Source of the DNA: Curvibacter sp.
GTDB lineage: Bacteria > Pseudomonadota > Gammaproteobacteria > Burkholderiales > Burkholderiaceae_C
Length of the DNA stretch: 64,000 bases
Assembly (NCBI GenBank): GCA_004293725.1
Contig: REAW01000011.1
Location: forward strand, 1-64,000
Reading direction: 5' to 3'
Shown here: positions 31,504 through 42,108 of the stretch, one piece after another
Layout: the number at the start of each line of letters is the position of its first letter
Numbering within the stretch: position 1 is the first letter of the stretch
Made by a program: the position numbers and the translations under genes
Notes under the pieces: model-generated
The model's input: the letters and a program-made list of their open reading frames with translations, nothing else
What the model was told of the DNA's origin: nothing
Databases searched by the model: none

Positions 31504-32010
31504 TCATGGGACAAGAATGATTTTTAGTTCCACGGCGGGAGAACTATCCGCGGCGCGACGGGCTTGGAGTCTGCCCTCAGGCAGTCGACTTAGGTCGACG
31601 TCCCAACCCGGGGCGGGTGTGGCGACTCCGTTGAGCCAGTCAAACAGTGCAGAGAGGGGGAGGTCAGTGCCGATGGCTTGCAGGGCCAGGGCCAAGAGTG
31701 ACTCAAAATTGCGAACCTCCCCGCCTTGCCGCAGTTGCGCCTCGCCAGGCGTCCAATGCAGGTGCGCTACTGTGGTGCCTAGCGGCGAGAGCAAGGTCAA
31801 GTTTCCGGCCTCACTTGTACCTTGCAGTTCAAAGTCTGAAGTGAACGCTTGGCGAGGGCTGCTCAAGACTTGAATGGCAATTCGCCCTTGCCAGTATTTG
31901 GAATCTCCCAAACCCTCTTTTGAGCTCTTGGGTGCTGCGCAACCTGCTATCAAAACAGCGATAAAAATGCAAAAGGTTCGCACCTCAAGCACCGCCCATT
32001 TCCGTATCAC
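31504..32010 (-). CDS. lolB: Outer-membrane lipoprotein assembly protein LolB
   Basis: This 168-aa lipoprotein receives lipoproteins from LolA at the outer membrane. The lipobox LIAGC places the lipidated Cys at about residue 23, followed by AAPKSSKE. The mature region contains WQGRIAIQVLSS and FELQGTSEAGNLTLLSPLGTT, which are characteristic of LolB. The start is GTG 32010, whose GTGA overlaps the TPR-gene stop by four bases. The signal-peptide codons overlap a dispersed-repeat copy. It is the middle gene of TPR-lolB-ispE. Confidence 0.88.
   Translation of the reverse strand: MIRKWAVLEVRTFCIFIAVLIAGCAAPKSSKEGLGDSKYWQGRIAIQVLSSPRQAFTSDFELQGTSEAGNLTLLSPLGTTVAHLHWTPGEAQLRQGGEVRNFESLLALALQAIGTDLPLSALFDWLNGVATPAPGWDVDLSRLPEGRLQARRAADSSPAVELKIILVP
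31933..31972 (-). repeat. Dispersed repeat copy inside the lolB signal-peptide codons
   Basis: The plus strand reads TGCTGCGCAACCTGCTATCAAAACAGCGATAAAAA, a diverged match to the repeat core TGCGCAAGCAGCTATNAAAN with ATAGC. It encodes IAVLIAGCA, so it includes the lipobox. Confidence 0.45.
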
Positions 32011-33674
32011 AAGGTACCACGGAGGCGGCGGACTGTTTCGAGCAAGGTGTCGTTATCCTTGTTGCGTTCGAGCGCCTTGCGCCACAACGTGGAGGCCTCA
32101 TCCCGCAGCCCCATGGCCCACAGTACTTCACCCAAGTGGGCTGCAATCTCAGCGTCTTGGCGGTTGGCATACGCCTTCTCAAGCAAGCGTCTGGCCTCTA
32201 TCAGATTTTTGATGATGAGCTGCCTCGCTTCCGGCAGGCGCAGGTTGCGATCGGCCAGCGCGTAGCCCAAGGCGTTGTAGGCGTGATGGTAGTCCGGCTG
32301 ATCGGCGATAACCTTCCTTAGCAACTGCTCCATTTCGGCGAGATTGCCAACTCTCTCTGCCATCATCGCCAGTTCATAGGCCATCGTCACGTCGCTCGGG
32401 TAAAGCCGAACGCCATCTTTTAGCAGGGTATAGGCAGCCTGAAACTGTTTGAAGTCCCGCAGAAGTTGTACTTCAATATTGAGTTTGTTGCGGGCGTCAT
32501 CAGGCTTCGCCTCAGGCGTGGCACGTATCAAGGCGCGGGCTTCAGCCATTTTTCCCTGCCGCGCCAACAGGGCAGCGCGGCGGGTCTGCACACGCAAGAT
32601 GTCAGGGGGGCTATTGATACGTGCCAAATAGGCGCTGGCCTCATCTGGTCGCTGGGTCTGTTCGGCAATCTGCGCCAGCAACAACAACGCCTGCACCACG
32701 CCACGCCCAGATTCGACGTTGCCCACGGCAGGTTCTTGTGGTGCACTGAGTTGGAGGTACTTGTTCAGCGAGGTCTCAGCTTCGCCAAGTTTCTTGTCCA
32801 GCAGCTCCAATTCACCCTTGACCAACCAGGCATCTACAAAGTTGGGGGTTTGCTGGGTCAGGGCCTGCATTTGCAACTTGGCCTCGGCATACCGCGATGT
32901 TTCAATGAGCCGACGGCCGTAAGCCATACGCAGTTCGGGTATGGGCGCGCCGTCAAGGTAGGTGCGGAGCAAAGGCTCCGCCTGAACGGCTTTGGAATCC
33001 AGCAAACTTAGGGAAAGGAAAGCTATCTCGTCAGATAGCTTGTCCAGCGCTGCACCCCGTTGTGCAGCCTCCAGTGCTCCGGCCGGATTCGCGGCATTCA
33101 GGCGCAGAATGCCAATGGCGGACCATGCCGCTGGGCCAGTGGCTTTGGACCCCACATCGGCAGCTAGTGCTTGCTCCACTTGGTGCGCTGCCAGTGCCTT
33201 GTCGGTCACCCGCGCAAAGTAACGTGGCAGCAGGCTGATGATGGCAATGCGTTCCTTGCCAGTACTTCCCGCCAATTCGCGCTTGAGCGGTTCCAGTGTG
33301 TCGCTGACGCGGTTGAGGCCAATCAGGATTTGCAGTACATAGCGATTGGCCTCTTTAGAAGTGGGCAGTGCCCGCTGCCATGCACGGGCCGCATCCAGCG
33401 CGGCATCCGCGCTGCGGGCACGCAGGGCAAGCTCAATCGCGCGTTCAAACAGTTTTTCGGATTGCGTTTTGCGCGCTGCATCCAGCATCAGGGCGTAGGC
33501 ACTGCCAGCGTCGCCGTTGATTGCGCTGAATTCACCAAGTAACAATTGGTAAATTAGCTCCCGATTGAGCTCGGAGTTTTGAATAGGCTCTGCAGGTTCA
33601 GCCCAAGCCAAAGGACCGAGTCCCAAACTGGCCAGCAGGATGCCCATGGATACAAGTCGCTTGGAACGGTTCAT
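32007..33674 (-). CDS. Exported TPR-repeat protein
   Basis: This 555-aa protein has a signal peptide (residues 3-25, [22 protein letters not shown]) and then tandem TPR-type helical repeats. Examples are [24 protein letters not shown] in the N-terminal part, and [23 protein letters not shown] and [21 protein letters not shown] near the C-terminus. Such proteins scaffold complexes in the periplasm or outer membrane. The specific partner is unknown. The gene leads the TPR-lolB-ispE operon and overlaps lolB by four bases. It is divergent from mutM with 38 bp between starts. Confidence 0.88.
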   Translation of the reverse strand: MNRSKRLVSMGILLASLGLGPLAWAEPAEPIQNSELNRELIYQLLLGEFSAINGDAGSAYALMLDAARKTQSEKLFERAIELALRARSADAALDAARAWQRALPTSKEANRYVLQILIGLNRVSDTLEPLKRELAGSTGKERIAIISLLPRYFARVTDKALAAHQVEQALAADVGSKATGPAAWSAIGILRLNAANPAGALEAAQRGAALDKLSDEIAFLSLSLLDSKAVQAEPLLRTYLDGAPIPELRMAYGRRLIETSRYAEAKLQMQALTQQTPNFVDAWLVKGELELLDKKLGEAETSLNKYLQLSAPQEPAVGNVESGRGVVQALLLLAQIAEQTQRPDEASAYLARINSPPDILRVQTRRAALLARQGKMAEARALIRATPEAKPDDARNKLNIEVQLLRDFKQFQAAYTLLKDGVRLYPSDVTMAYELAMMAERVGNLAEMEQLLRKVIADQPDYHHAYNALGYALADRNLRLPEARQLIIKNLIEARRLLEKAYANRQDAEIAAHLGEVLWAMGLRDEASTLWRKALERNKDNDTLLETVRRLRGTL

Positions 33675-33712
33675 CGGACCATAATAATCCAACCCGAATA
33701 GCCGGAGGCTTC

Positions 33713-34528
33713 ATGCCTGAATTACCTGAAGTGGAAGTTACGCGTTTGAGTTTTGCCGATCGCATTGCCGGCGGTCAAGTTCGGGCAGTTCACATGGGCA
33801 AGCCCCTGCGGTGGCCTTTGGGTTGCGAACCCGACCAGTTGGTGGGCCTGCACGTGATGCGGGTGCGCCGTCGCGGCAAGTATTTGCTGCTGGATATGGA
33901 TGGAGGCCTTCTTCTGGTACACCTTGGTATGTCGGGCAGCCTGGCTTTTGGTGGGCGCATGCCCCCGCCCGGCATCCACGACCATTTCGACCTTGTAACG
34001 ACCCGCGGCACCTTACGTTTGAATGATCCGCGCCGTTTTGGCGCCGTCGTATTTGCCCATTCCGAAACTGATGCCGTGGCACAGAAGCTGTTGGGTCACT
34101 TGGGCGTGGAGCCGTTAGACGAGGGCTTTGTGTTGGCCGACTTTCAACATGCACTGGCACAACGAAAAGCGCCCATCAAGCAAGTGTTGCTGGCGGGCGA
34201 GGTGGTGGTAGGGGTGGGGAATATCTATGCGTCAGAGGCTTTGTTTCAGGCAGGTATCCGTCCAACGACAGCGTCCCACAAAATCAGCAAACCGCGACTA
34301 GCCAAGCTGCACACCGCTGTGCGAGATGTGCTGACACGTGCGGTGCAAAAAGGCGGTAGCACCCTGCGTGATTTCTCTGATGCCAAAGGAGAAAGCGGTT
34401 ACTTTCAGCTGGAGGCAATGGTGTATGGTCGAGAAGGAGAGCCTTGCCGAGTCTGCGGTGGGATCATACGGGGCATACGGCAGGGGCAGCGCTCCACGTT
34501 TTTCTGTGCTGTCTGTCAGAAAAGCTGA
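33713..34528 (+). CDS. mutM: Formamidopyrimidine-DNA glycosylase
   Basis: This 271-aa enzyme removes 8-oxoguanine and formamidopyrimidines from DNA. The N-terminal catalytic Pro/Glu is in [10 protein letters not shown]. The H2TH region includes [23 protein letters not shown] (about residues 154-176). The C-terminal zinc finger has CRVC and CAVC (Cys spacing 2-16-2). It is divergent from the TPR gene and forms a DNA-repair group with mutY at 36558. Confidence 0.96.
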   Translation: MPELPEVEVTRLSFADRIAGGQVRAVHMGKPLRWPLGCEPDQLVGLHVMRVRRRGKYLLLDMDGGLLLVHLGMSGSLAFGGRMPPPGIHDHFDLVTTRGTLRLNDPRRFGAVVFAHSETDAVAQKLLGHLGVEPLDEGFVLADFQHALAQRKAPIKQVLLAGEVVVGVGNIYASEALFQAGIRPTTASHKISKPRLAKLHTAVRDVLTRAVQKGGSTLRDFSDAKGESGYFQLEAMVYGREGEPCRVCGGIIRGIRQGQRSTFFCAVCQKS

Positions 34529-34578
34529 GAGGCGGCTGAAGATCTCGGTGCTATATTGAACGATTCCACGGGGGACAC

Positions 34579-36555
34579 TTGGCTACTTCATTTAACGATC
34601 AGTTTGACCAGCTCGGCACGTGGCGCCGAGAATTTGCCCTACGCCTGAAATTGCTAGGTGAGTGGATGAAAGACCATGACCTGCTGGACGCAGGAGTGGA
34701 AGAGCGACTGCGCCGCCTTGAAGCCCAAGTGCGCTCCGACAAAGTCATGGTCGCCTTTGTTGCGGAGTTCTCCCGCGGCAAATCAGAAATGATCAACGCT
34801 TTGTTTTTTGCCGGCTACGGGCGACGCATCATGCCAGCCAGCGCGGGCCGCACCACAATGTGCCCCACCGAAATGGGCTACGACCCAGACGTTCCGCCGT
34901 GTTTGCGACTACTACCGATAGAGACTCGCTTAAAGTCTCAGGCGTTGATGGAGTGGCGCATGGCGCCGGAGAAATGGGCCCGCGTCGACCTGGATGTGAA
35001 TAATCCTCAGCAGCTTGCCAAGGCCCTGGAAAAGGTGGCTGAAACGCGCAAGGTGACGCAAGACGAGGCGCGCGCCTTGGGCTTCTGGCACAGCCAATCT
35101 CCTGACGACAATCCCATGGTGGACGCACAAGGCATGGTGGAGGTGCCCAAGTGGCGCCACGCGCTCATCAACATTGCCCACCCGCTGCTCAAGCAGGGAT
35201 TGGTAATTCTGGATACACCAGGCCTCAACGCCATCGGTGCCGAGCCTGAGCTGACGGTGAGTCTGATTCCACAAGCGCATGCGGTGGTTTTCATATTGGG
35301 TGCCGACACAGGGGTCACCAAATCCGATTTGTCGATTTGGCGTGAGCATCTGATCACCGAATCTTCCGATCCCGACGCCCGGCTGGTAGTGCTGAACAAA
35401 ATCGACACGCTGTGGGACGCGCTGAGCACGCCCGAACAGATCCAGAGCCAAATTGATCGGCAAAAGGCCAGCACTGCAGAGATGCTGGGCCTGCCCAAAG
35501 AGAAGGTGATAGCCGTATCCGCACAAAAGGGCTTGGTCGCCAAGGTCACCGAAGATGACGAGTTGCTCCAGCGCAGCTGCTTGCCGGTGCTGGAAGACGT
35601 GCTTGGGCGCGGCATGATGGGCAAGCGCCAGAAAATTTTGGGTGAGGCCATGGCCCGTGGCATCACTGACCTGCGCAGTGAGACTGGCCGGGTCATCAAC
35701 ATCCGCAAGCGTGACCTGAACGAGCAGACCATGGAACTCAGGGGTTTGCAGGGGAAAAATGCAACGGTCATCAAACACATGCGCAGCCGTATCTCGCAAG
35801 AGCAGGCCGAGTTTGATCAGGGCGGCGCCAAGATCCACGCCGTGCGCTCGGTGCATCTCAAGCTGCTGCGTGAAGTGTTTGGCATTTTGGGCTCCAGCGC
35901 GCTCAAGAAAGAGATGGCCCAGCTGAACGACGCGCTGATGCAAAAAGGCCTCAAGTTAGGCGTAAAGCGCGCCTACGCAGAAACCTTTGATCGACTGCGC
36001 GGCAACTTGCAAAAGGTACAGACGCTGTGCGTCGATATTCAAAGCATGCTGGTGGCCAGCTTCAAGCTGCTCAACGGTGAATACGGGTTTTCGTTACAAG
36101 CGCCTGCTGAACCAGTCATGGCCCATTACTTGGCTGAGTTGGACACCATCGAGCGCAATCATCTCCAGTATCTGGGGGTTGGCAATGCTTTCAAGTTGGC
36201 CCAGCCCGAGTTCGCCGATCGCCTGGTACGTGCGCTATCCACCCGCTTGCGTTCCATTTATGAAAACGCGTTGGGTGACGTGGAGCTGTGGAGCAAATCG
36301 GCTGCAGCCCAACTGGATGCGCAATTGCGTGAACGCCGCCGGAATTTCGCGCGCCGGATCGAAGCCGTTGACCGTATTTCGCAAGCTGCCGGTGGGCTGG
36401 AGGATCGAATTGGCGAGATTGAGCAGCAAGGCCTTACCTTGGACCAACTGGACACCAAGCTGTCCGAACTTACGGCCTACTTGATTGCAGCCCAGGATGC
36501 CGCCACCCTCTTGGCCGTGGCGGCCGCTACGCCGGTAGACGTCCTGCTCGTTTGA
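34579..36555 (+). CDS. Dynamin-family GTPase of unknown function
   Basis: This 658-aa protein has an N-terminal GTPase domain with P-loop AEFSRGKSEMINALF (about residues 61-75), a G3 site LDTPGLNAIG (about residues 210-219) and G4 NKID (about residues 273-276). A long helical region follows that could form a stalk (about residues 360-640). The C-terminus has a hydrophobic run (LIAAQDAATLLAVAAATPVDVLLV) that may touch the membrane. Bacterial dynamin-like proteins act in membrane remodelling, sometimes in phage defence or stress repair. It starts with TTG 34579 and ends 2 bp before mutY. Confidence 0.85.
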   Translation: MATSFNDQFDQLGTWRREFALRLKLLGEWMKDHDLLDAGVEERLRRLEAQVRSDKVMVAFVAEFSRGKSEMINALFFAGYGRRIMPASAGRTTMCPTEMGYDPDVPPCLRLLPIETRLKSQALMEWRMAPEKWARVDLDVNNPQQLAKALEKVAETRKVTQDEARALGFWHSQSPDDNPMVDAQGMVEVPKWRHALINIAHPLLKQGLVILDTPGLNAIGAEPELTVSLIPQAHAVVFILGADTGVTKSDLSIWREHLITESSDPDARLVVLNKIDTLWDALSTPEQIQSQIDRQKASTAEMLGLPKEKVIAVSAQKGLVAKVTEDDELLQRSCLPVLEDVLGRGMMGKRQKILGEAMARGITDLRSETGRVINIRKRDLNEQTMELRGLQGKNATVIKHMRSRISQEQAEFDQGGAKIHAVRSVHLKLLREVFGILGSSALKKEMAQLNDALMQKGLKLGVKRAYAETFDRLRGNLQKVQTLCVDIQSMLVASFKLLNGEYGFSLQAPAEPVMAHYLAELDTIERNHLQYLGVGNAFKLAQPEFADRLVRALSTRLRSIYENALGDVELWSKSAAAQLDAQLRERRRNFARRIEAVDRISQAAGGLEDRIGEIEQQGLTLDQLDTKLSELTAYLIAAQDAATLLAVAAATPVDVLLV

Positions 36556-36557
36556 CA

Positions 36558-37598
36558 ATGGCGGATGGCAACTTTGCCACCATGGTGGTGGCGTGGCAGC
36601 GTGGGCATGGGCGCAATACCCTGCCATGGCAAAACACCCAAGACCCGTACCGTGTGTGGTTGTCTGAAATCATGCTCCAGCAAACACAGGTTGCCACGGT
36701 CATCGGGTACTTCACCAGATTTCTGGAGCGTTGCCCCACCGTTGTTGACCTTGCCACTGCCAGCGCGGATGAGGTAATGGGCCTCTGGAGTGGCTTGGGT
36801 TACTACAGCCGCGCTCGCAATCTGCATCGCTGTGCGCAGATGGTGGTAGAGCGACATGGCAGTAACTTTCCCCGGGATGCAGCTACGCTGGCCACGCTAC
36901 CGGGTATAGGCCGTTCTACCGCCGCGGCCATTGCTTCATTGTGTTTTGGCGAGCGTGTTGCGATTCTCGATGCGAACGTGAAACGGGTGGTGACCCGCGT
37001 TCTGGGCTTTGACGCGGATCTCGCATCCACTGCCAATGAGAAAAAGCTGTGGGCTGCAGCCTCGGGTTTGCTTCCCGATGCGCACGATGCCGCCACCCAC
37101 ATGCCACGCTATACCCAGGGGATGATGGACTTGGGCGCAACTGTGTGCAGCCCCAAGAAACCCGATTGCCTGCTCTGCCCCGTGCGGATTTTCTGTGCCG
37201 CCGCCGCCGCGGGTGACGCGGAGCGTTATCCGGTTCGTACCCGCAAACTCAAGCGCAGCAGTCAGAGTCTTTGGTTGCTTTGGGCGCAGCGTGCGGACGG
37301 GGCGGTGTGGTTGGCCAAGCGACCCACACCCGGTGTGTGGGCCGGGCTGCAATGTTTTCCGTTGTTTGAGAGTGAAGATGCATTGCGTGCCGCGTTGGCG
37401 GCAGATTCTGCAGGGCAATTGCAAATGCTCCCGGTGTTTACCCATGTACTCACCCACAAAGACTTGTTTATGCATGTAGCCCGCATGGAGATTGCGCAAG
37501 AAGCTATGAATTTAGGAGTAGGAGCGTGGTTCTCGCCGAACGAATGGGCCGCCTCCGGTTTGCCCGCGCCTGTGCGCAAGCTATTGCAACGGAGCTAG
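36558..37598 (+). CDS. mutY: A/G-specific adenine glycosylase
   Basis: This 346-aa enzyme removes adenine mispaired with 8-oxoguanine. Catalytic Glu is in [10 protein letters not shown], the helix-hairpin-helix is [12 protein letters not shown], and the catalytic Asp is in ILDANVKRV. The [4Fe-4S] loop is [17 protein letters not shown] (spacing 6-2-5). The C-terminal NUDIX-like domain carries an unusual in-frame segment, [17 protein letters not shown] (about residues 304-320), that matches a dispersed-repeat copy. ATG 36558 is preferred over the TTG at 36552. The end overlaps rapZ (convergent) by four bases. Confidence 0.93.
   Translation: MADGNFATMVVAWQRGHGRNTLPWQNTQDPYRVWLSEIMLQQTQVATVIGYFTRFLERCPTVVDLATASADEVMGLWSGLGYYSRARNLHRCAQMVVERHGSNFPRDAATLATLPGIGRSTAAAIASLCFGERVAILDANVKRVVTRVLGFDADLASTANEKKLWAAASGLLPDAHDAATHMPRYTQGMMDLGATVCSPKKPDCLLCPVRIFCAAAAAGDAERYPVRTRKLKRSSQSLWLLWAQRADGAVWLAKRPTPGVWAGLQCFPLFESEDALRAALAADSAGQLQMLPVFTHVLTHKDLFMHVARMEIAQEAMNLGVGAWFSPNEWAASGLPAPVRKLLQRS
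37471..37518 (+). repeat. Dispersed repeat copy inside mutY
   Basis: GCATGTAGCC, then a short variable piece, then ATTGCGCAAGAAGCTATGAA and TTTAGGAG. This matches the extended form of copy 1 (3186-3241) through the GCATGTAGCC part, and the 50.2 kb copy through the CTATGAATTTA part. It is in frame within the MutY C-terminal region. Confidence 0.65.
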
Positions 37599-38464
37599 AG
37601 GGCGTCCATTTCACGGTGGCGCTTGAGCGTGACCCACTCGTCGCCAAAGCGCTTGGCGAGTTGCTCGACCAAGTACACCGATCGGTGCTGTCCGCCAGTG
37701 CAGCCTATAGCCACCGTCACATAGCTGCGGTGGTCGCGGGCGAGGGCGTCCAGCCAAATCTCCAGAAAGTGGGCAATGTGGTGCTGCATCAGCGTAACCG
37801 CTTCCTGGGCACTCAAAAAGTCGATGACCGGCTGGTCGCGCCCGGTTAGGTGCTTGAGTTCAGGGTCGTAGTGCGGGTTGGGTAGCATGCGCACGTCGAA
37901 CATGTAGTCGGCGTCGCTCGGTACGCCGCGTTTGAAAGCGAAGGATTCAAACACCAGCGTCAGTTGTCCACTCGGGGCGGCAATCAGCGATTTCACGTAG
38001 CCCTGCAACTGCGAAGGCCGAATGATGCTGGAATCGATGACGTGGGCTTGTTCACGCAGGTCTGCCAACAGCTCGCGCTCCAGTTCAATGGCCTCTACCA
38101 GCGCACGGCGATTGTCGCGCTCTCCGTGTTCGGCGCTGTATTGCGACAGCGGGTGTTTGCGCCGGGTTTCCGAGTAGCGGCGCACCAGTGTGCCCGTGGT
38201 GGCATCCAGAAAAAGGGATTTGACACCCACACCCAGCGCACGCACTGCCGCTAGCTGCTGGGGGACCAAGGGGAGGGATGTAGCACTGCGCACATCCATG
38301 GCAATGGCTATCCGGGGCGCATTGTGCTGCTGCTCGAGCTCTACAAAGGGCAGCAGAAGCTCGGGTGGCAAGTTGTCTACGCAGTAGTAGCCGGCATCCT
38401 CCAGCGCATTGAGGGCCACTGATTTACCGGAGCCGGACATGCCGGTAATGAGCACAATTTCCAT
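37595..38464 (-). CDS. rapZ: RNase adapter protein RapZ
   Basis: This 289-aa GlmZ-processing adapter and P-loop protein was earlier known as YvcJ. Walker A is GMSGSGKS (residues 8-15). [10 protein letters not shown] and DVRSATSL lie in the N-domain. The C-terminal region has [29 protein letters not shown] and the RNA-binding-type [13 protein letters not shown]. In enterobacteria it links amino-sugar levels to GlmS synthesis. It is unproven here. The start overlaps the recN stop codon. An in-frame GTG three bases upstream is possible. Confidence 0.93.
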   Translation of the reverse strand: MEIVLITGMSGSGKSVALNALEDAGYYCVDNLPPELLLPFVELEQQHNAPRIAIAMDVRSATSLPLVPQQLAAVRALGVGVKSLFLDATTGTLVRRYSETRRKHPLSQYSAEHGERDNRRALVEAIELERELLADLREQAHVIDSSIIRPSQLQGYVKSLIAAPSGQLTLVFESFAFKRGVPSDADYMFDVRMLPNPHYDPELKHLTGRDQPVIDFLSAQEAVTLMQHHIAHFLEIWLDALARDHRSYVTVAIGCTGGQHRSVYLVEQLAKRFGDEWVTLKRHREMDAL

Positions 38465-40113
38465 CACATCCCCGCTTGCAGCATTTCTTTGGCATGGGCC
38501 AGTGTGGTGCCCGAGAGTTTTTCTCCCCCCAGCATTCGGGCAATTTCGCCAACCCGTCGCTCACCATCCACCGGAGCCACAGTACTCAAGGTGGCGCTGC
38601 CTTGCAGCTGTTTGGACACTACCAGGTGGTGATGGGCGCACGCAGCCACCTGGGGTAGGTGGGTCACAGCCAGCACCTGGCGGTCGCTGCCCAGCTGCTG
38701 CATGAGGCGGCCCACGGTCTCGGCCACCGCGCCGCCCACGCCGGAATCCACTTCGTCAAAAATCAGGGTCTGGGCGGTGCCCAGGCGGCTCGTGGTCACG
38801 GCAATGGCCAGCGCCATGCGTGACAGCTCGCCACCCGACGCCACCTTGCCCACCGGGCGGGGCGTGCTGCCGGCGTGGCCTGCGGCCAGAAACTGCACGT
38901 CTTCCAAGCCGCTGGCTTGGGGCTGGGCCAAAGGCTCCAGCGCCACCTCAAACCGGCCGCCCTGCATACCCAGCCCTTGCATGGCTTGGGTGATGCTCTG
39001 GGCCAGTAGCGGCGCTGCCTTGGCGCGTTGTTTGGAGAGGGCTTTGGCCTCCGCCATGAAGGCGGCCTGGGCTTTGCGCTCTTTGGCTTGCAGGCCGTCC
39101 AGATCGGCAGCAGCGTCCAGCTGGGTCAGCTCGGTTTTCCAGCTGGCCCAAAGCTCGGCCAGCTCTTCCGGCGGGCGCTTGTAGCGGCGCGCCAAGCTTA
39201 CCCAGAGCGACATGCGTTCGTCCAGCTCGGCCAGGCGCTCGGGGTCCAGCTCGGCGCGGCGGGCATAGCTGCGCAGGCTATGCACCGTGTCTTCTATCTG
39301 CGCGACGCTGGAGTTCAGGGCCTCAATGGCGTCTTTGAATTCAGCTTCCAGGTGCGACTGGGCTTGCAGCTGCTGCAAGGCAGCGTGCAGCGGGGCTAGG
39401 GCGTTGGTTTCGTCGTCTTCCAGCAGGTTGACTGCGCCTTGGGCAGCGTCAATCAGCGCTTGCCCGTTGGCCAGGCGGTTGTGGCTGGCGTTGAGCTCGG
39501 GCCATTCGTCGGTGCCCGGGTTGAGCTTGTCGACTTCACCAATCTGCCAGGCCAAGCGCTCGCGCTCGCGCTGCAGGCTGTCTTGCGCGGCTTGGGCCTG
39601 GGTCAGGGCTTGTTGGGTCTGGCGCCAGGTGGCCCACAGGCCGCTCAGCACGCTGGTGTCTACCTTCGCATACGCATCCAGTAGGCCACGCACGGCTTCG
39701 GGCCGGGTCAGGCTTTGCCAAGCGTGCTGGCCATGAATGTCCAGCAGCTGCTCACCGATGGTGCGAAGCTGCTGCGCGGTGGCGGGGCTGCCATTCACCC
39801 AGGCGCGGCTTTTGCCTTGCGTGTCTACGGTGCGGCGCAGCAGCAGGGTATCTCCGGCTTCGAACCCGGCGTCGTCCAGCACGGCTTGCAGGCCCGGCGC
39901 GTTGTCAAACTCAGCGCTTACATCGGTGCGGGCCGCGCCTTCGCGGATCACACCGGTGTCAGCACGCGCCCCGGTCACCAGCTGCAGTGCGTCAATCAGG
40001 ATGGATTTGCCCGCGCCGGTTTCACCCGTCAGCACCGAAAAGCCGGACTCCAGGTCCAGCTCCAGCTCGCTGACGATCACAAAGTCTCTGAGAACAATTC
40101 GCTTGAGTGCCAT
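38464..40113 (-). CDS. recN: DNA repair protein RecN
   Basis: This 549-aa SMC-like ATPase acts in double-strand-break repair. Walker A is GETGAGKS (about residues 30-37). A long central coiled coil spans about residues 155-375. The ABC signature is [14 protein letters not shown], Walker B is [10 protein letters not shown], and a D/H region [11 protein letters not shown] follows near the C-terminus. Length is typical. It lies between nadK (upstream, 20 bp gap) and rapZ on the same strand, likely as one operon. Confidence 0.95.
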   Translation of the reverse strand: MALKRIVLRDFVIVSELELDLESGFSVLTGETGAGKSILIDALQLVTGARADTGVIREGAARTDVSAEFDNAPGLQAVLDDAGFEAGDTLLLRRTVDTQGKSRAWVNGSPATAQQLRTIGEQLLDIHGQHAWQSLTRPEAVRGLLDAYAKVDTSVLSGLWATWRQTQQALTQAQAAQDSLQRERERLAWQIGEVDKLNPGTDEWPELNASHNRLANGQALIDAAQGAVNLLEDDETNALAPLHAALQQLQAQSHLEAEFKDAIEALNSSVAQIEDTVHSLRSYARRAELDPERLAELDERMSLWVSLARRYKRPPEELAELWASWKTELTQLDAAADLDGLQAKERKAQAAFMAEAKALSKQRAKAAPLLAQSITQAMQGLGMQGGRFEVALEPLAQPQASGLEDVQFLAAGHAGSTPRPVGKVASGGELSRMALAIAVTTSRLGTAQTLIFDEVDSGVGGAVAETVGRLMQQLGSDRQVLAVTHLPQVAACAHHHLVVSKQLQGSATLSTVAPVDGERRVGEIARMLGGEKLSGTTLAHAKEMLQAGM

Positions 40114-40133
40114 GTGTTCAATATGGGTGGTGC

Positions 40134-41045
40134 TTAGGCCACCCCTTCATTCCAATGCATCTTCTGGCGCAGGGTGTCAAAGTAGGTCCAGCCCTTGGGG
40201 TGCAAAAACCGCACCTTGTGCTCCGAGCGGGTCACCTCAATGCGGTCACCGTGCATCAGGCTGGCCAGGCTCTGCATGTCAAAGTTGGCGCTGGCATCGC
40301 GCCCTGCTACTATTTCGATAGCTATCCGCGCACTATCGGCAAGCGCTATCGGTCGATTTGATAGGGTATGGGGCGCAATCGGCACCATCACCCACGCGGC
40401 AATCGAGGGGTGCAGCAGCGGCCCTCCGGCCGACATGGCGTAGGCGGTGGAGCCCGTGGGCGAGGCGATGATGAGCCCGTCTGCCCGCTGGTTGGCCACA
40501 AAGTGCCCGTCCACCTCCACCCGCAGCTCCACCATGCCCGAGGTGGCGCCGCGGTTCACTACCACGTCGTTCATGGCTTCCGCTTCAAACACGCAATGCC
40601 CGTCGCGCATGACGCGGGCACGCATCAGGGCGCGGTCATCGATCTCAAAGCGTCCGGCCAACATGGGGGCCAGCGTGGTTTTGTATTGTTCAAAGCGGAT
40701 GTCAGTAATAAACCCCAACCGCCCGGAGTTGATGCCGATCAACGGCACTTGGTAGCGCGCAAGTTGCCGCCCAATGCCCAGCATGGTGCCGTCGCCACCC
40801 ACCACCAGGGCCAAGTCGCAATGGTTGCCGATACCTGCTACGTCCAAGGTGGTGTAGTTGCTCAGGCCGGTGTTGGTGGCAGTGTCGTGTTCGATCACCA
40901 CCTCGCAACCCTGATCCATCACGTAATGGGCAATTTCGTCCAGCGATTTGCGTGAGGATGCTCCGGCAGCACTGGTGCCAGTGGATTGGTACTTGCCGAT
41001 AAGAGCGACATGCCTAAATTGGGACAACATGGGCAAATTAGACAC
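40134..41045 (-). CDS. nadK: NAD kinase
   Basis: This 303-aa enzyme makes NADP+ from NAD+ and ATP. Motifs: [15 protein letters not shown] (GGDGT, about residues 79-93), [11 protein letters not shown], the NxxxxN-type region MNDVVVNRG and [15 protein letters not shown] (about residues 193-207). The start GTG is 41045, or ATG 41030 (MLSQFRH). A stretch near the C-terminus ([21 protein letters not shown]) is encoded by sequence that resembles two partial repeat copies. The gene is divergent from hrcA (24 bp between starts). Confidence 0.95.
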   Translation of the reverse strand: MSNLPMLSQFRHVALIGKYQSTGTSAAGASSRKSLDEIAHYVMDQGCEVVIEHDTATNTGLSNYTTLDVAGIGNHCDLALVVGGDGTMLGIGRQLARYQVPLIGINSGRLGFITDIRFEQYKTTLAPMLAGRFEIDDRALMRARVMRDGHCVFEAEAMNDVVVNRGATSGMVELRVEVDGHFVANQRADGLIIASPTGSTAYAMSAGGPLLHPSIAAWVMVPIAPHTLSNRPIALADSARIAIEIVAGRDASANFDMQSLASLMHGDRIEVTRSEHKVRFLHPKGWTYFDTLRQKMHWNEGVA

Positions 41046-41069
41046 TAAATAGGTTACTAGAATGGCTCC

Positions 41070-42074
41070 ATGCTCGATGATCGTTCCAAGTTGTTGATGA
41101 AGGCGCTGGTCGAGCGCTATATCGCCGATGGGCAGCCCGTTGGCAGTCGTACCTTGTCCAAGGCATCAGGCCTGGAGCTTTCACCCGCCACCATCCGCAA
41201 CGTCATGGCGGACTTGGAAGACCTGGGTCTTATCGTTAGCCCCCATACCTCGGCCGGGCGCATACCTACCGCACGCGGTTATCGCCTGTTTGTGGACACC
41301 ATGCTCACTGTGCAGCAGAGCCAAATGACCACACACAGCCTGGCGCCAGACCAACCGCAGCGCGTCATTTCTAATGCCGCCAATCTGCTTTCCAGCTTGT
41401 CGCAGTTTGTAGGGGTGGTCATCTCGCCGCGCCGTACCTCGGCCTTCCGGCATATCGAGTTTTTACGCCTGTCTGAAAAACGTCTTTTGGTCATCATCGT
41501 TTCGCCAGATGGGGACGTCCAAAACCGCGTGATCTATACCGAGGTGGACTACGCCCAAAGCCAATTGGTGGAGGGCGCCAACTTCCTCAACACCCACTAC
41601 GCTGGGCTAGAGATTGAAGAGGTGCGCAAGCGCCTGCAAAACGAGGTTGAGAGCTTGCGCAGCGAAATCGCCACCCTGATGCAGGCCGCCGTGCACGCCA
41701 GCTCCGAGGCCATCAACGAGTCGCAAGACGAGGTGGTGATATCGGGCGAGCGCAATCTGCTCTCCGTGTCTGACTTTTCCAGCGACATGGGACATCTGCG
41801 CCGTGCATTTGATCTTTTCGAACAAAAGGCCCAACTCATGCGCCTGCTGGATGTGACTGGCCAGGCCGAAGGCGTACGCATCTTTATTGGTGGCGAGAGT
41901 CAGGTGGTGCCGTTTGAAGACTTGTCCATTGTCAGCAGCCCCTACGAGGTAGACGGCAAAGTGGTCGGAACTCTGGGTGTCATTGGCCCCACCCGCATGG
42001 CGTATGACCGCATGATCCAGATTGTGGACATTACATCCAAACTGGTGAGCAATGCGCTCAGCCACCACAAATAA
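41070..42074 (+). CDS. hrcA: Heat-inducible transcription repressor HrcA
   Basis: This 334-aa repressor binds CIRCE operators of chaperone genes. The N-terminal winged helix shows [50 protein letters not shown] (residues 18-67, described by position), which is typical for HrcA. The C-terminal domain contains [22 protein letters not shown]. No CIRCE-like inverted repeat appears directly upstream of this gene. It is divergent from nadK and is followed by a tRNA-Met gene. Confidence 0.95.
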   Translation: MLDDRSKLLMKALVERYIADGQPVGSRTLSKASGLELSPATIRNVMADLEDLGLIVSPHTSAGRIPTARGYRLFVDTMLTVQQSQMTTHSLAPDQPQRVISNAANLLSSLSQFVGVVISPRRTSAFRHIEFLRLSEKRLLVIIVSPDGDVQNRVIYTEVDYAQSQLVEGANFLNTHYAGLEIEEVRKRLQNEVESLRSEIATLMQAAVHASSEAINESQDEVVISGERNLLSVSDFSSDMGHLRRAFDLFEQKAQLMRLLDVTGQAEGVRIFIGGESQVVPFEDLSIVSSPYEVDGKVVGTLGVIGPTRMAYDRMIQIVDITSKLVSNALSHHK

Positions 42075-42108
42075 GCCCAGCAGCCCAGCTACAATCTCGG
42101 GTTCGGTT

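Noticed and set aside
41046-41069. CIRCE operator upstream of hrcA
   Set aside because: No TTAGCACTC/GAGTGCTAA-type inverted repeat is present in the short nadK-hrcA gap.
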